Assembly: GCA_049611965.1 (NCBI GenBank)
Contig: JBMZBC010000021.1
Coordinates: 1-36,457 of the forward strand
Reading direction: 5' to 3'
Length of the DNA stretch: 36,457 bases
Source of the DNA: UBA10364 sp049611965
Lineage (GTDB): Bacteria; Bacteroidota; Bacteroidia; Flavobacteriales; Schleiferiaceae
Under the pieces are notes generated by a model, which saw only the letters and a list, made by a program, of their open reading frames with translations, did no database searches and was not told the DNA's origin. Position 1 is the first letter of the stretch, and each line of letters opens with the position of its first letter. Positions 15,329-24,887 of the stretch are shown here, one piece after another. A program made the translations under genes and the position numbers.

Positions 15329-16699
15329 TTATCCTGCAGAATCTAGGCTCTTAGCTTCACTTCTCGGATTCGGCAGCGCCTCGTATAGAAGACGGTTTTT
15401 AGACTTTTCCTTCTTGCGGTCTTCGCGTGGTTTACGATCCTTGCGATCCCCACGAGGTTTATCGCTACGAGATTTGTCTTTGCCCGGTCTATCCTCGCGT
15501 TTGTTTCTTGAATTCGAACTATTTCGTCCCTTTCCTTTGCGCTCTGGTGAGCGCCACTCAGGACCTTCACCAAGGTGTTTTGGCGGTTGTTCTTTGTCCA
15601 ATTCTCTATCGATCAATCGCTCAATTTTAGAAAATTTAAACCTATCGTCGGGACAAACTAGTGTCACTGCCATTCCCTCTGTTTTAGCGCGTGCCGTTCG
15701 GCCAATACGGTGCACGTAATCTTCAGCATCTCCTGGAACGTCGTAATTGATTACGAGATCAATGCCCTTAATGTCAATACCACGGGACATCACATCGGTG
15801 GCCACCATAATACGTGTCTTACCGCTTCGAAAGTCTCTCAAAGCTTCCTCGCGCGCATCCTGCTCGTAGTCCGAACTGATGCCTTGACAGGCATATCCTT
15901 TTTGCTTCAGCGTACGTGCTAGCTTCTCAACTTTCTTCTTCGTGGAACAGAAGATGATGATGGAATTAAAGTCATCTTTATCACCAAGGACGTGCTGTAC
16001 GAGCTTTACTTTCTGTTCTTCATGTGCCATGATGACTTTTTGAGTCACCCCCTCTGCAGGTTTTGAAATAGCGACGGAAATCTCCTCAGGATCATTGAGT
16101 ATTTGCTTGGCGAGCTGGCGAATTTTAGGCGCCATGGTTGCCGAAAACATGAGACTTTGGCGCTCCTCAGGAAGCTGCTTGATGATTTTTATGATGTCGT
16201 CAAAGAAACCGATGTCTAGCATGCGGTCTGCCTCGTCCAAAATGAGGTGTTTTACTGTATCAAACTTCACATAGCCACGGGCGATGTGCGCAAGCAATCG
16301 ACCAGGAGTAGCTACTATAATGTCTGCACCGCCCTTGAGCGCATCCGCCTCACCTTCCCAGCTCACTCCGTCGCCACCGCCATATACGGCATAGCAAGAA
16401 GCATTCGTGAAATATGCAATCCCTTGGATCTGCTGTTCAATCTGGATGGCCAACTCACGCGTTGGACACAGGATAAGTACCTGGACACCGTCGCTTTCTT
16501 CTTCGGCAACTTGATTCAAGGTGGGCAAGACAAAGGCTGCAGTTTTTCCTGTACCTGTTTGGGCACAACCAATTAAATCTTTGCCTTCTAATATGGTGGG
16601 AATGGCCTTTTCCTGAATCTCTGTAGCCTCTTCAAAGTTCATATAGAACAGGGCATCTAAGAGCGTATCGTTTAGACCAAAATCTGTGAATTTCTTCAT
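15329..16699 (-). CDS. DEAD-box RNA helicase, RhlE-like
   Basis: The 456-aa protein is a two-domain DEAD-box helicase: Q motif FEEATEIQEKAIP, motif I AQTGTGKT, Ia PTRELA, Ib TPGRL, II DEAD (residues about 157-160), III SAT, IV IIFCSTKKK, V ATDVMSRGID and VI HRIGRTAR. The last 80 residues are a low-complexity tail rich in Arg, Lys, Asp and Ser that would bind RNA without specificity. It is likely a cytoplasmic RNA-remodelling enzyme used in ribosome assembly or cold adaptation. It starts 4 bp after the yceI-like gene and is 12 bp ahead of the DUF1456 gene. RhlE is the closest name by overall motif pattern; other RhlE/CshA-type assignments are possible. Confidence 0.9.
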   Translation of the reverse strand: MKKFTDFGLNDTLLDALFYMNFEEATEIQEKAIPTILEGKDLIGCAQTGTGKTAAFVLPTLNQVAEEESDGVQVLILCPTRELAIQIEQQIQGIAYFTNASCYAVYGGGDGVSWEGEADALKGGADIIVATPGRLLAHIARGYVKFDTVKHLILDEADRMLDIGFFDDIIKIIKQLPEERQSLMFSATMAPKIRQLAKQILNDPEEISVAISKPAEGVTQKVIMAHEEQKVKLVQHVLGDKDDFNSIIIFCSTKKKVEKLARTLKQKGYACQGISSDYEQDAREEALRDFRSGKTRIMVATDVMSRGIDIKGIDLVINYDVPGDAEDYVHRIGRTARAKTEGMAVTLVCPDDRFKFSKIERLIDRELDKEQPPKHLGEGPEWRSPERKGKGRNSSNSRNKREDRPGKDKSRSDKPRGDRKDRKPREDRKKEKSKNRLLYEALPNPRSEAKSLDSAG

Positions 16700-16703
16700 C
16701 TAT

Positions 16704-17240
16704 TTATTCTAGGTGGATATCCACCCTTACCTCAATGTCTCGTGCAATTATTGTTTTGGACCAGCCATCGCCAAGACCCCAAAGGTCTCTGTTCACGGTA
16801 AAGGTGCTTACCAAATGATTGGCCGAAGTTTCCTCTACTTCGATCTCAATATCATTTGATACTCCCCGCAAGGTAAGGGAGCCTCTGAGTTTATAAGTGG
16901 TTACCCCTGAGGATTTTCCAACAAATACTACTTCTTTGGCCGTAAAGTCAATTCTAGGAGTCGCCTTGGTATTGAAGAATTCTTCCTTGCCTTTCAGGTG
17001 GGAATCACGGGTGGTGTTTCCGCTTTTAATCGTGTTTGCGTCCAATGTTCCGGCAATGGCCACAAGAATACCCTCGTCGTATTCTGCAGTTCCTCGTGCT
17101 CCCGCAATGGTTCCTTCAACGGTGTTGAAAATCATGTTTCCAACCTCAAAGGTGGCTTTGGATGAAGGCGCAAATGATTTGGTTTGGGCGTAGGCACTTC
17201 CTGCAAAGAGCACAGCAAGCAATAGGGATAGTTTTTTCAT
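16704..17240 (-). CDS. YceI-family periplasmic protein
   Basis: The 178-aa product has a signal peptide (MKKLSLLLAVLFAGSAYAQ) and a YceI lipocalin-like beta-barrel. Diagnostic segments are VGNMIFNTVEGTIAGARG, DSHLKGKEEFFNTKATPRIDFTAKEV and YKLRGSLTLRGVSNDIEIEV. YceI proteins bind polyprenoid or other amphiphilic lipids in the periplasm. It sits 24 bp after a DXS-like gene, so the first two genes of this run may both concern isoprenoids: DXS makes their precursor and YceI is a known polyisoprenoid binder. That link is suggestive only. The length is normal for the family. Confidence 0.88.
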   Translation of the reverse strand: MKKLSLLLAVLFAGSAYAQTKSFAPSSKATFEVGNMIFNTVEGTIAGARGTAEYDEGILVAIAGTLDANTIKSGNTTRDSHLKGKEEFFNTKATPRIDFTAKEVVFVGKSSGVTTYKLRGSLTLRGVSNDIEIEVEETSANHLVSTFTVNRDLWGLGDGWSKTIIARDIEVRVDIHLE

Positions 17241-17264
17241 AGCTAAGGTGAGGGTCCTCGAAAT

Positions 17265-18839
17265 TTATGGAATGAGGCCCAACTCCTTTAATAACTCGTG
17301 CCTATTGCCGTGGTTCGTGAATTCGTCAGAAATCTTCCTTTTCACCAGTTTCACTTCCAGGTCTTTGTCGGCAACAAGGCCTGCTACAGCACCAAAGAAG
17401 CCCCCTGTTCCTAGACCTTCTTCAAGGACTAAAACATTGGTATAGTCTTTAAGGATTTCAGCTAAATCTTGAGGTAGCGGTTTAACCTGACCTACATGTA
17501 AGTGGTCAAAAACGCTAGATGCTACGAAGGAAGAGAGTGCGCCCGTAGAAAGCAACAACGAATTTGACTCTTCTCGTGAAATCCACTTCTTGGGTTCAAA
17601 CTTCTCCGCAGTGCCACAAACCGTTTTGGCTTTTGGATAGCGAATAAATACCGGCCCTTCCAGCAAATCTTGCCTCGAATAGGCTTCTGCCATCATGGCT
17701 TGAAGTTCATCGCCATTACGAGGATTCCAGACAGTTGCATTCGGCACATCCGCTAGATAACCTGCATCAAATACACCGTGGTGCGTAGGACCGTCCGCAC
17801 CGACCAAACCGGCTCTATCAACCAAGAAGATGACCGGTAGGTTTTGAAGCGCTATATCGTGAATGACTTGGTCCATGGCACGCTGTAAAAAGGTACTGTA
17901 GATGTGTACCCAAGGTCGTCCACCGGCAGCGGCCATACCAGCCGCCGCGGTCACTGTATGGGGCTCGTTAATTCCTGTATCAATAAACTGCTCCGGGAAT
18001 TCAGCACGCAATGGACCAAACCCGCTGCTTGCAAACATCGCCGGAGAGAATACCCGCAGTTTGTTGTTCGACTTTAGTATCGAACGCATTTGCTCCGCAG
18101 CCCACCACTGGAAGGTCGTTCCTGGTTGGTAAGATTTACTCTTGCTTAAATGCGGCTTTGTGGTACGAATGTGAAGTACCTGTTTCCCACCGCGGTCAAT
18201 GACCGACTTCAAGGACCTAAGTAGTGTTAAGACATCATTTCCCTCAGCAAGATAGCTGTATTCCCAGCCTAGGCTTTGGATATAACTGCTGTAGCTGTTG
18301 CTCTCGTGTAATGCTCCTACCGTTGGGTCTATGCTTCCGTCGTTGTCGTTGAGAACTACCACCGCATCTCCGGCTAGAGTGGCTAAATGATTCAATGCCT
18401 CAAAACTCTGACCGCCCGTCATGGAACCGTCTCCTATCACTGCCACGCGCTTGCGCTTGCGGCCTTCTGCTTCATCGGCAATACATGCCCCGGTAAGCAC
18501 ACTTAATGAGGTGGATGCGTGTCCAGCTCCGAAGAAATCATACGGACTTTCATCCCGCTTTAAGAACCCACTTATTCCGTCTTTGGTGCGTTGCGTACCC
18601 AAGGCTTCCAAGCGTCCAGTAAGAGCTTTATGAACGTACCCTTGGTGGCCGACATCCCAAATGAGCAAGTCTTCGGGAGTGTTCAAAAGGTAATGCAGTG
18701 CCACCGTTAATTCCGCCACAGCAAGGGAAGATTCTAAGTGAGGAATCTTATCCGTTACACGTGCTACGATCTCTTCTTTGAGTTCGTTGGTAAAGGTGGT
18801 TAAGTCGACAGGTTCTATGTTGCGCAAGCGCTCAATCAT
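17265..18839 (-). CDS. Short, divergent 1-deoxy-D-xylulose-5-phosphate synthase-like protein
   Basis: The 524-aa protein has the thiamine-diphosphate transketolase fold of DXS, which condenses pyruvate and glyceraldehyde 3-phosphate as the first step of the MEP isoprenoid pathway. Recognisable are HLESSLAVAELTVALHY (H34), WDVGHQGYVHK, the cofactor motif GDGSMTGG (136-143) with NDND (164-167), the catalytic-Glu region INEPHTV (E292), YSTFLQRAMDQVIHD and DRAGLVGADGPTHHG (341-355). It is about 100 residues shorter than usual DXS. The missing part lies after NDND, and the TFH motif that carries an active-site His in E. coli reads TFQ (244). It may be a minimal DXS or a specialised paralogue. It leads a run with yceI and helicases. 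Confidence 0.78.
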   Translation of the reverse strand: MIERLRNIEPVDLTTFTNELKEEIVARVTDKIPHLESSLAVAELTVALHYLLNTPEDLLIWDVGHQGYVHKALTGRLEALGTQRTKDGISGFLKRDESPYDFFGAGHASTSLSVLTGACIADEAEGRKRKRVAVIGDGSMTGGQSFEALNHLATLAGDAVVVLNDNDGSIDPTVGALHESNSYSSYIQSLGWEYSYLAEGNDVLTLLRSLKSVIDRGGKQVLHIRTTKPHLSKSKSYQPGTTFQWWAAEQMRSILKSNNKLRVFSPAMFASSGFGPLRAEFPEQFIDTGINEPHTVTAAAGMAAAGGRPWVHIYSTFLQRAMDQVIHDIALQNLPVIFLVDRAGLVGADGPTHHGVFDAGYLADVPNATVWNPRNGDELQAMMAEAYSRQDLLEGPVFIRYPKAKTVCGTAEKFEPKKWISREESNSLLLSTGALSSFVASSVFDHLHVGQVKPLPQDLAEILKDYTNVLVLEEGLGTGGFFGAVAGLVADKDLEVKLVKRKISDEFTNHGNRHELLKELGLIP

Positions 18840-18843
18840 TGGA

Positions 18844-18851
18844 TAAAATTA
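18844..18851 (-). promoter_or_regulatory. Possible -7 box of the dxs-like gene
   Basis: The minus strand reads TAATTTTA, one mismatch from TAnnTTTG. It ends four bases before the ATG at 18839, the same spacing as at the propeller gene. No clear -33 element is seen. Confidence 0.25.
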
Positions 18852-18877
18852 GCGCAAAAAATCGGGTGAAAAATAAA

Positions 18878-18908
18878 AATTCCAGCGGCGCCGTGCGCCG
18901 CTGGAATT
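18878..18908 (-). terminator. Rho-independent terminator of the RND efflux operon
   Basis: A perfect 14-bp stem (AATTCCAGCGGCGC at 18878-18891; its complement at 18895-18908) has a 3-base loop. On the minus strand it is followed by a U-rich tract (TTTTTATTTTT). It lies 32 bp after the permease stop codon. Confidence 0.88.
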
Positions 18909-18940
18909 GTAGCTTAATCTTGAGCTTAGGTTGGATATTT

Positions 18941-21900
18941 TCACGCTATTAATCTCGCAAAGAAGCGCTGCATTCTTTCAAACAAGAAGTACATCACTGG
19001 TACAATCACGAGTGTTAAGAAGGTCGCAAAAGTCAGGCCAAAGATAACGGTCCACGACATTGGTCCCCAGAACACAACATTATCACCTCCGAAGAAGATG
19101 TTCGGATCGTTCTCACTGAAGAGCGTGTAGAAGTTGATGTTCATACCGGTAGCAAGCGGGATCAAACCAAGGATGGTGGTGATGGCCGTCAGTAGTACTG
19201 GACGTAAACGCGTACGGCCCGCTTCAACGATGACCTCGATGAGCTCAGGATTGGCCAGCTTATCGCTTTCTTCCATACCGAGCGCTTCCTTTTTACGTGC
19301 GGTCAGCTGCTTAATGAAATCGATCAAAACGATAGCATTATTTACCACAATGCCCGCAAGTGAAATGATACCAATCATCGTCATCATAATGACAAACTCC
19401 ATGCGGAAGATGACCAAACCAAGGAATACCCCGATAAGAGAGAATACCACGGTTACCAAGATGATAAAGGGTGTTGAAGCAGAATTGAATTGGCTCACAA
19501 GGATGAGGAAAATCAAGAATACTGCGATTAGCAGGGCACCTGATAGGAAGCTTAATTCCTTAGCCTGCTCCTCTTGCTCACCCGTAAAGTCTACCTTAAT
19601 TCCACGCGGCAATTCATAATTGTTCATCACCTCTTTGATGGCATTTACCACTTCTGTTGGGTTGGCACCTTCGAGCACATTGGATTGCACGGAGATTACG
19701 CGCTTGAGGTCAATACGCTTCACCGAAGAGAACGTCGAAGTCTTCTTCGCCTTGGCGACTGCAGAGATAGGCACTTGCTTGATGCGGCCTGTCGCTTGAT
19801 CGCGGAAGGTGATTTTTTGGTTCATCAAATCCTCCACATTGTAGCGGTACTCGTCCGTCATACGAACGTTGATTGGGTAATCGTCCTCACCGTCTTTGAA
19901 TCGGCTTACTTCTTTACCGAAAAGTGCAGTACGCATCGCATCACCAATCTGTGCCGAGCTCAAGCCCAGCGCACGTGCCTTAATACGGTCAACTTCGATC
20001 GGCATTTCAGGCTTACCTGTTTCAACATCGAGCTTCAACTCCTCGATACCAGCGATACCCTTAGAATTAATGAACGTACGGATCTCATCGGCCGTTTGGA
20101 CCAATTCAAAGTAGTCGTCCCCTGCGATCTCAATGTTTACTGGAGGACCTGTTGGCGGCCCATTGCTGTCTTTTGCCACACTCACTACCACACCCGGGTA
20201 GTTGCTCAGTGTAGCACGAATTTTATTCAAAACATCGGCACTATTCACGCGGTTACCTTCTGTATCTAAACGCTCGGCAAACGGGTGGAACTGCACTGTG
20301 ATCTTCGCTTTGTTTGGCGTTTGTGCCATCGAAGGACCGGCATTTGGATCCGAAGTTCCTTCACCCACTTGGGCAATGACAGACTCTACCATGTAGTTCT
20401 GAAGGTCGCCGTTCTCGTCGGTGAAGTTGAACTCGTTCACAATGGCCATCACCTCTTTCTCGAGCTCTAAAGTCACGGCATTCGTTTCCTCGATATCTGT
20501 TCCAATCGGCATCTGAATGTATACCATGGCTTGATTCGGCATGTTTTCCGGGAAGAACAACGTCTTAGGTGGGAATGCACCTAAGAGCATACCTGAGAAC
20601 ACAAGAAGCACAAAGGTTCCTATGAAGAATACGATGGGTTTTTTTCCGTTCAACGCGAAATTCAACACGCCTTTATAGCCGCCTTCTAGTGCTGGAAGTG
20701 CTTTGCCTTGGAACCAAGCTGTAGCAGGAACTACGAGGTAGGCATAGATCAGGGCAAATACGCCGCTGTAGATGAACAAGTTTCCGAAGGCCATGGCTCC
20801 TGCGCCGTAGGCGATGAGCGCACCTAATACGATGGCTGCAATCGAAATGATATTCAATCTTTTCTTATTCAATGGAGCCTCCTCTACTTTCATCAGCGCC
20901 GAGGTAAGTCCAGGGTTGATGACCAAGGCAACGAAAAGTGAAGAAGAAAGTACGGTGATCAGCGTCAACGGCAAATACTTCATGAATTCACCGAAGAGAC
21001 CCGGCCAGAAAGCTAGTGGCAGGAATGCTGCTAAAGTGGTTGCTGTTGAAGCGATAATCGGCAAGGCTACCTCTCCGGCACCCAGCTTCGCTGCTTCAAT
21101 ACGCGAATAGCCTTCGTCCATGAATCGGTAGATGTTCTCAACGACTACAATACCGTTATCTACGAGCATACCAAGCGCCAATACCAATGCAAAGAGCACG
21201 ATTGTATTCAACGTAACACCCATGGCGTTAAGGATGACGAAGCTCATTAACATGGACATTGGAATTGCGATTCCCACAAAAAGTGCATTGCGCAACCCTA
21301 GGAAGAACATCAATACCAACACTACGAGCAACATCCCGAAGATGATGGAATTTTCTAGATCCGCCACCTGAGTTTTAGTTTGCTCAGAGGTGTCATTGGT
21401 TACTGAAATACTCAAATTGTCTGGGAAGTAATCGTCCTTCGCCTCCTCTAGGAGGTTAGCAATTTTCTCACTTACGATAATCTGGTTTTCACCCGAGCGT
21501 TTGAACACATCAAGCATCACTACCGAGGCACCGTATTGACGAGCGTAAGACTCACGCTCAACCTCATCAAATTCAATCGTAGCAACATCTGCAAGGCGCA
21601 CAAGCTGCATCTTTTCGCTCTTTATGATGACATTGCGCAACTCGTCAAGCTCACGAATCTCACCAACCACGCGAACGTTGCGGCGGTAACCGTCGACCAA
21701 AAGGTTACCCCCTGATATGGTCATATTCTCGTTTTGGATGGCCCCAGCGATATCGCGGAAGCTGAGCTCTAGGCTCTCCAACTTTTTCGTATCCACCAAG
21801 ACACGCACTTCCTTGTCGTCGATACCACGGATATCTACTTTAGAAATTTCGGTCAGATCTTCAATGCGCTCCTCGAGGTATTCGCCGTAATCCTTGAGTT

Positions 21901-22393
21901 GGTCAAGGGAAAATTCTCCAGACATATTGATGTTCATAATCGGCATCAATTCCGAGAAGTTCAGCTCAAATACATTAGGGTCTGCTGGCAAATCTGTAGG
22001 GAAGTCTGGCTGGCCCATAGCCGCATCCACCTTGTCTTTCACCTTTCTGAGGGCATCCTCAGGAGTGACGTCAAAGTTGAATTTTACTTGGATGGTTGAG
22101 TAGCCCTCTACCGAAGTAGAATTGATCTCATCAACACCAGAAATACCGTTGATTTCTTTCTCCAAAGGACGGGTAATCAGCTTCTCAATATCCACTGGAG
22201 AGTTTCCAGGGTAAGGTGTGCCGACGTAGATTTCTGGCGTCACAATTTCAGGGAATGCCTCAGAAGGCATAGAGGTGTAGCTAAAGATACCTGCCGCAAA
22301 AATGATTACGGTCAGTACGTACACCGTCATTCGGTTCTTCACCGAAAAGGTGGAGGGTCCGAACTGCTTGATTAAACTCTTTTTCTCTTCCAT
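18941..22393 (-). CDS. RND efflux permease, HAE1-like
   Basis: The 1150-aa inner-membrane pump of the AcrB type drives substrate export by proton influx as a trimer. Evidence includes the N-terminal helix with MTVYVLTVIIFAAGIFSY, the porter signature YPGNSPVDIEKLITRPLEKEINGI, TM4 with LALGMLVDNGIVVVENIYRF, and the second-half TM block GIISLAGIVVNNAIVLIDFIKQL. It is about 100 residues longer than AcrB: an extra pair of hydrophobic segments (IISIAAIVLGALIAYGAGA and NLFIYSGVFALIYAYLVV) lies between the two halves, and a short insert sits before the last helix. The proton-relay Asp pair of AcrB reads Asp-Asn here, and the TM10 Lys is Asn. It is last in the tetR-tolC-MFP-RND operon. The substrate cannot be predicted. 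Confidence 0.92.
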   Translation of the reverse strand: MEEKKSLIKQFGPSTFSVKNRMTVYVLTVIIFAAGIFSYTSMPSEAFPEIVTPEIYVGTPYPGNSPVDIEKLITRPLEKEINGISGVDEINSTSVEGYSTIQVKFNFDVTPEDALRKVKDKVDAAMGQPDFPTDLPADPNVFELNFSELMPIMNINMSGEFSLDQLKDYGEYLEERIEDLTEISKVDIRGIDDKEVRVLVDTKKLESLELSFRDIAGAIQNENMTISGGNLLVDGYRRNVRVVGEIRELDELRNVIIKSEKMQLVRLADVATIEFDEVERESYARQYGASVVMLDVFKRSGENQIIVSEKIANLLEEAKDDYFPDNLSISVTNDTSEQTKTQVADLENSIIFGMLLVVLVLMFFLGLRNALFVGIAIPMSMLMSFVILNAMGVTLNTIVLFALVLALGMLVDNGIVVVENIYRFMDEGYSRIEAAKLGAGEVALPIIASTATTLAAFLPLAFWPGLFGEFMKYLPLTLITVLSSSLFVALVINPGLTSALMKVEEAPLNKKRLNIISIAAIVLGALIAYGAGAMAFGNLFIYSGVFALIYAYLVVPATAWFQGKALPALEGGYKGVLNFALNGKKPIVFFIGTFVLLVFSGMLLGAFPPKTLFFPENMPNQAMVYIQMPIGTDIEETNAVTLELEKEVMAIVNEFNFTDENGDLQNYMVESVIAQVGEGTSDPNAGPSMAQTPNKAKITVQFHPFAERLDTEGNRVNSADVLNKIRATLSNYPGVVVSVAKDSNGPPTGPPVNIEIAGDDYFELVQTADEIRTFINSKGIAGIEELKLDVETGKPEMPIEVDRIKARALGLSSAQIGDAMRTALFGKEVSRFKDGEDDYPINVRMTDEYRYNVEDLMNQKITFRDQATGRIKQVPISAVAKAKKTSTFSSVKRIDLKRVISVQSNVLEGANPTEVVNAIKEVMNNYELPRGIKVDFTGEQEEQAKELSFLSGALLIAVFLIFLILVSQFNSASTPFIILVTVVFSLIGVFLGLVIFRMEFVIMMTMIGIISLAGIVVNNAIVLIDFIKQLTARKKEALGMEESDKLANPELIEVIVEAGRTRLRPVLLTAITTILGLIPLATGMNINFYTLFSENDPNIFFGGDNVVFWGPMSWTVIFGLTFATFLTLVIVPVMYFLFERMQRFFARLIA

Positions 22394-22415
22394 GTTGTTT
22401 GGATGGATTTAGGGA

Positions 22416-23549
22416 TTAACCCAATACTACTTCTTGACCTGTACGAACGCTACGCGATCCTTTTTCTACCACTAGCATTCCTGCTTCAAGGCCTGAAACG
22501 ATTTCCGTTTGATCGTCAAACGTTAGGCCTGTAGTTACCCACGTTTTCACGACCTGGTAACGGTCTGTTCCTTCAATGTTTTTCAAAGTGTAGATGAAGT
22601 CATTGCCTTCAACATCCTGTTGTACCAAGCTCGCTGGAACGGTCAACGCTTCGTCGTTTCTGTAATCCTGTAGTGCGACGTGTACCATCTGGTTTGGCTT
22701 CACACCATTCGCCTCAGGCAAGCTTACATTGATTGAGAACGTGCGGTTGCCTTCTTGAATGAATTGGCCCACCTGTAGCACCTCCGCAGCCACTTCGTAG
22801 TTCATAGAAGTAAAGGCTACATTCGCCGGAGTTCCAACGTGCACACGATTCGCGTAGCTTTCAGGAACATCGGCTTTTACATACACGCCTGAAGTGTTCA
22901 CTAAACGAATAGCCGGCATCTGTGGGCCTGCCAGTTGACCTTCTTTTGCGAAGATGTTGTCGATAGATCCAGCAAACGGCGCGCGAATCTCGCTCAGCTC
23001 AATCTGCTCTCTCAAGGTTTTCACCTTCTGCACCAAACCGTCGTAGTTGTTCTTGGCTTGCAAGTATTGAATTTCCGATCCAATCTGCTGGTCCATCCAA
23101 AGGCGTTGCTGTTTTTCAAATACCGTCTTGGCCAATTCCAATCCAGTCTGCAACTCTGCCAATGAAGACATCATGATATCTGTATCTAGAGACAATAGCA
23201 ATTGGCCCTTCTTCACCGACTGTCCATTCTTCACGTAAATCTTCTTTACCGTACCGCTGGCCGTCGTGTATAAATTGATGCTCTTATCTGCCTCAACCAT
23301 ACCGAAGACGTCGAAGTAGTGCAAGAACATACTTGGCTCTACCGACTTCGAAGTCACTACGTCGTATACTTTGTTGGTATCGAGTGCCGCCAATTGAAGC
23401 TCAACTTCAGAAATAAGAGCACTGATGCTATCACGTGAAGAAACCAATGCCTCTTTCTTAGACTTTAGCTCATCCATGGTGCCCATCTCCTCTGGCGCCC
23501 CACATGCTACAAGTGCAATACTGCTTAAAATGAATACTACTTTTTTCAT
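22416..23549 (-). CDS. RND efflux periplasmic adaptor (membrane fusion protein)
   Basis: The 377-aa lipoprotein (MKKVVFILSSIALVACG, Cys16) links the inner-membrane pump to the outer-membrane channel. After a short helical region (about 26-56) come a lipoyl-like half-motif (TASGTVKKIYVKNGQSVKKGQLLLSLD), a helical hairpin (about 110-185), the second half-motif IRAPFAGSIDNIFAKEGQL, then a beta-barrel and membrane-proximal domain ending RTGQEVVLG. The arrangement is typical HlyD/AcrA. It lies 9 bp after tolC and 22 bp before the permease gene, so all three parts are co-transcribed and probably assemble together. Confidence 0.92.
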   Translation of the reverse strand: MKKVVFILSSIALVACGAPEEMGTMDELKSKKEALVSSRDSISALISEVELQLAALDTNKVYDVVTSKSVEPSMFLHYFDVFGMVEADKSINLYTTASGTVKKIYVKNGQSVKKGQLLLSLDTDIMMSSLAELQTGLELAKTVFEKQQRLWMDQQIGSEIQYLQAKNNYDGLVQKVKTLREQIELSEIRAPFAGSIDNIFAKEGQLAGPQMPAIRLVNTSGVYVKADVPESYANRVHVGTPANVAFTSMNYEVAAEVLQVGQFIQEGNRTFSINVSLPEANGVKPNQMVHVALQDYRNDEALTVPASLVQQDVEGNDFIYTLKNIEGTDRYQVVKTWVTTGLTFDDQTEIVSGLEAGMLVVEKGSRSVRTGQEVVLG

Positions 23550-23558
23550 GTCCTGTTC

Positions 23559-24887
23559 TTATTTCTGTGTTTGTTTAGTCATCAAATATTCCAGTTCGGA
23601 CTTCTTGTCCAAGGCATTCTGGGCAGCCATAAATTTGGCCTGTAAAGCCTCTTGGTATTGTGCTTCACTCTGCGTCAATTCCATCGAAGATGTCATTCCC
23701 TCTTTGTATTCCAACCTTCTCTGATCGCGAATGCGCTTTGCCAATGCTGCGCTTTCTTTCTGGGCGAGATAATCTGCAATACCTTGATAGAAGTCATTCA
23801 CTAGCGCTGCATGCTGCATCACCAAACCGTCTTCCATTTGCTGCAATCCAATCTTTGCTTGATCGCGCTGAATCTTTGCTTCCTGCACCTTGGCGCGTCC
23901 GTTGCCCGAGGTGAATAATGGGATGCTGATATTCCCAGCCACCAAGCTGCTCGGAATATCTACTGCGTCATCTCCGAAAATATTGGCCTCACCACTCATG
24001 TATTGGATGTTGTTCTGGTAGCTCACACCTATAGAAGGTAAATACCCCAATTTCTGATTGAGCAATTGAAGCTCTGCACCCTCTACCTGGTTTTCCATAC
24101 CCAAGTAGTCAACGGTTTTCGTAGGGTCAAAAGCTATATCGGCCATTGCTGAGGCTGCTGCTGCATCTACGACTAAAGCTTCCATGTTGTCTGCCAAAAG
24201 AATCTCCTGCTGAACTGGAAAGCCCATCTGAAGCTTGAGAAGCATCTTCGCCACTTTAGCTTGACCTTCCGCATAGCGAACAGCATTCTTGATGTTGTTG
24301 TAGTTGAGCATCATCTGATCAGCATCTGCCTTAGATACTAAACCGGCCTCGTTCATTTTTTGCATTTCAAAGGCGAGGTCTTGCAAGTAACCTTCGTTCG
24401 CCTTCAATACGCCGATACTCTCCTCGCTCAACAACGACAAATGATAGGCTTTCGCAACTTCTCTTTTAAGTTCGGCTTTGCTCTGCTCCATACCGATAGA
24501 AGCACCGTCTTTGAGAACTTTCGCTGCCATTAGTCCAACGACATAAGATCCGTCGAAAATCAACTGGTTCACCGCTAAACCGGCCTGTGCTTGATAGTCC
24601 GTACCGAATACTAACTCGTCCAAAACACCATCACCGTTAAAATCTGTCACTAAAGCACCAAGCTCGACATTGTAGATGTATTGTCCACTGGCCGATGCCT
24701 GAGGCAAACCGTAAGCGAGGTTCTGACGGTAAATTTGTTTGGCACGCTCTATCTCAAGCTTGGCAATCTGTACACCGTAGGCATGGTCAAGCGCATACTC
24801 CTGGGCCAAAGCCAAGGTGAATTTCTCTTGAGCACTTACGGTGCTAGACAAGCACAAAGACAGAAAGAGCAATCCTAGTTTTCTCAT
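23559..24887 (-). CDS. TolC-family outer-membrane efflux channel
   Basis: The 442-aa protein has a signal peptide (MRKLGLLFLSLCLSSTVSAQ) and the two-fold helical repeat of outer-membrane efflux proteins. Long helices such as EYALDHAYGVQIAKLEIERAKQIY and, in the second half, ELQLLNQKLGYLPSIGVSYQNN are followed by GNISIPLFTSGNGRAKVQEAKIQRDQAKIGLQQMED. It would form the trimeric exit duct for the RND pump downstream. Its start codon overlaps the stop of the TetR gene (ATGA), which ties its translation to the regulator. Length is normal for the family. Confidence 0.92.
   Translation of the reverse strand: MRKLGLLFLSLCLSSTVSAQEKFTLALAQEYALDHAYGVQIAKLEIERAKQIYRQNLAYGLPQASASGQYIYNVELGALVTDFNGDGVLDELVFGTDYQAQAGLAVNQLIFDGSYVVGLMAAKVLKDGASIGMEQSKAELKREVAKAYHLSLLSEESIGVLKANEGYLQDLAFEMQKMNEAGLVSKADADQMMLNYNNIKNAVRYAEGQAKVAKMLLKLQMGFPVQQEILLADNMEALVVDAAAASAMADIAFDPTKTVDYLGMENQVEGAELQLLNQKLGYLPSIGVSYQNNIQYMSGEANIFGDDAVDIPSSLVAGNISIPLFTSGNGRAKVQEAKIQRDQAKIGLQQMEDGLVMQHAALVNDFYQGIADYLAQKESAALAKRIRDQRRLEYKEGMTSSMELTQSEAQYQEALQAKFMAAQNALDKKSELEYLMTKQTQK

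Noticed and set aside
19134..20269. Long plus-strand open frames antisense to the RND permease (161 and 231 codons)
   Set aside because: The amino-acid composition is not protein-like and they lie fully within a conserved gene on the other strand.
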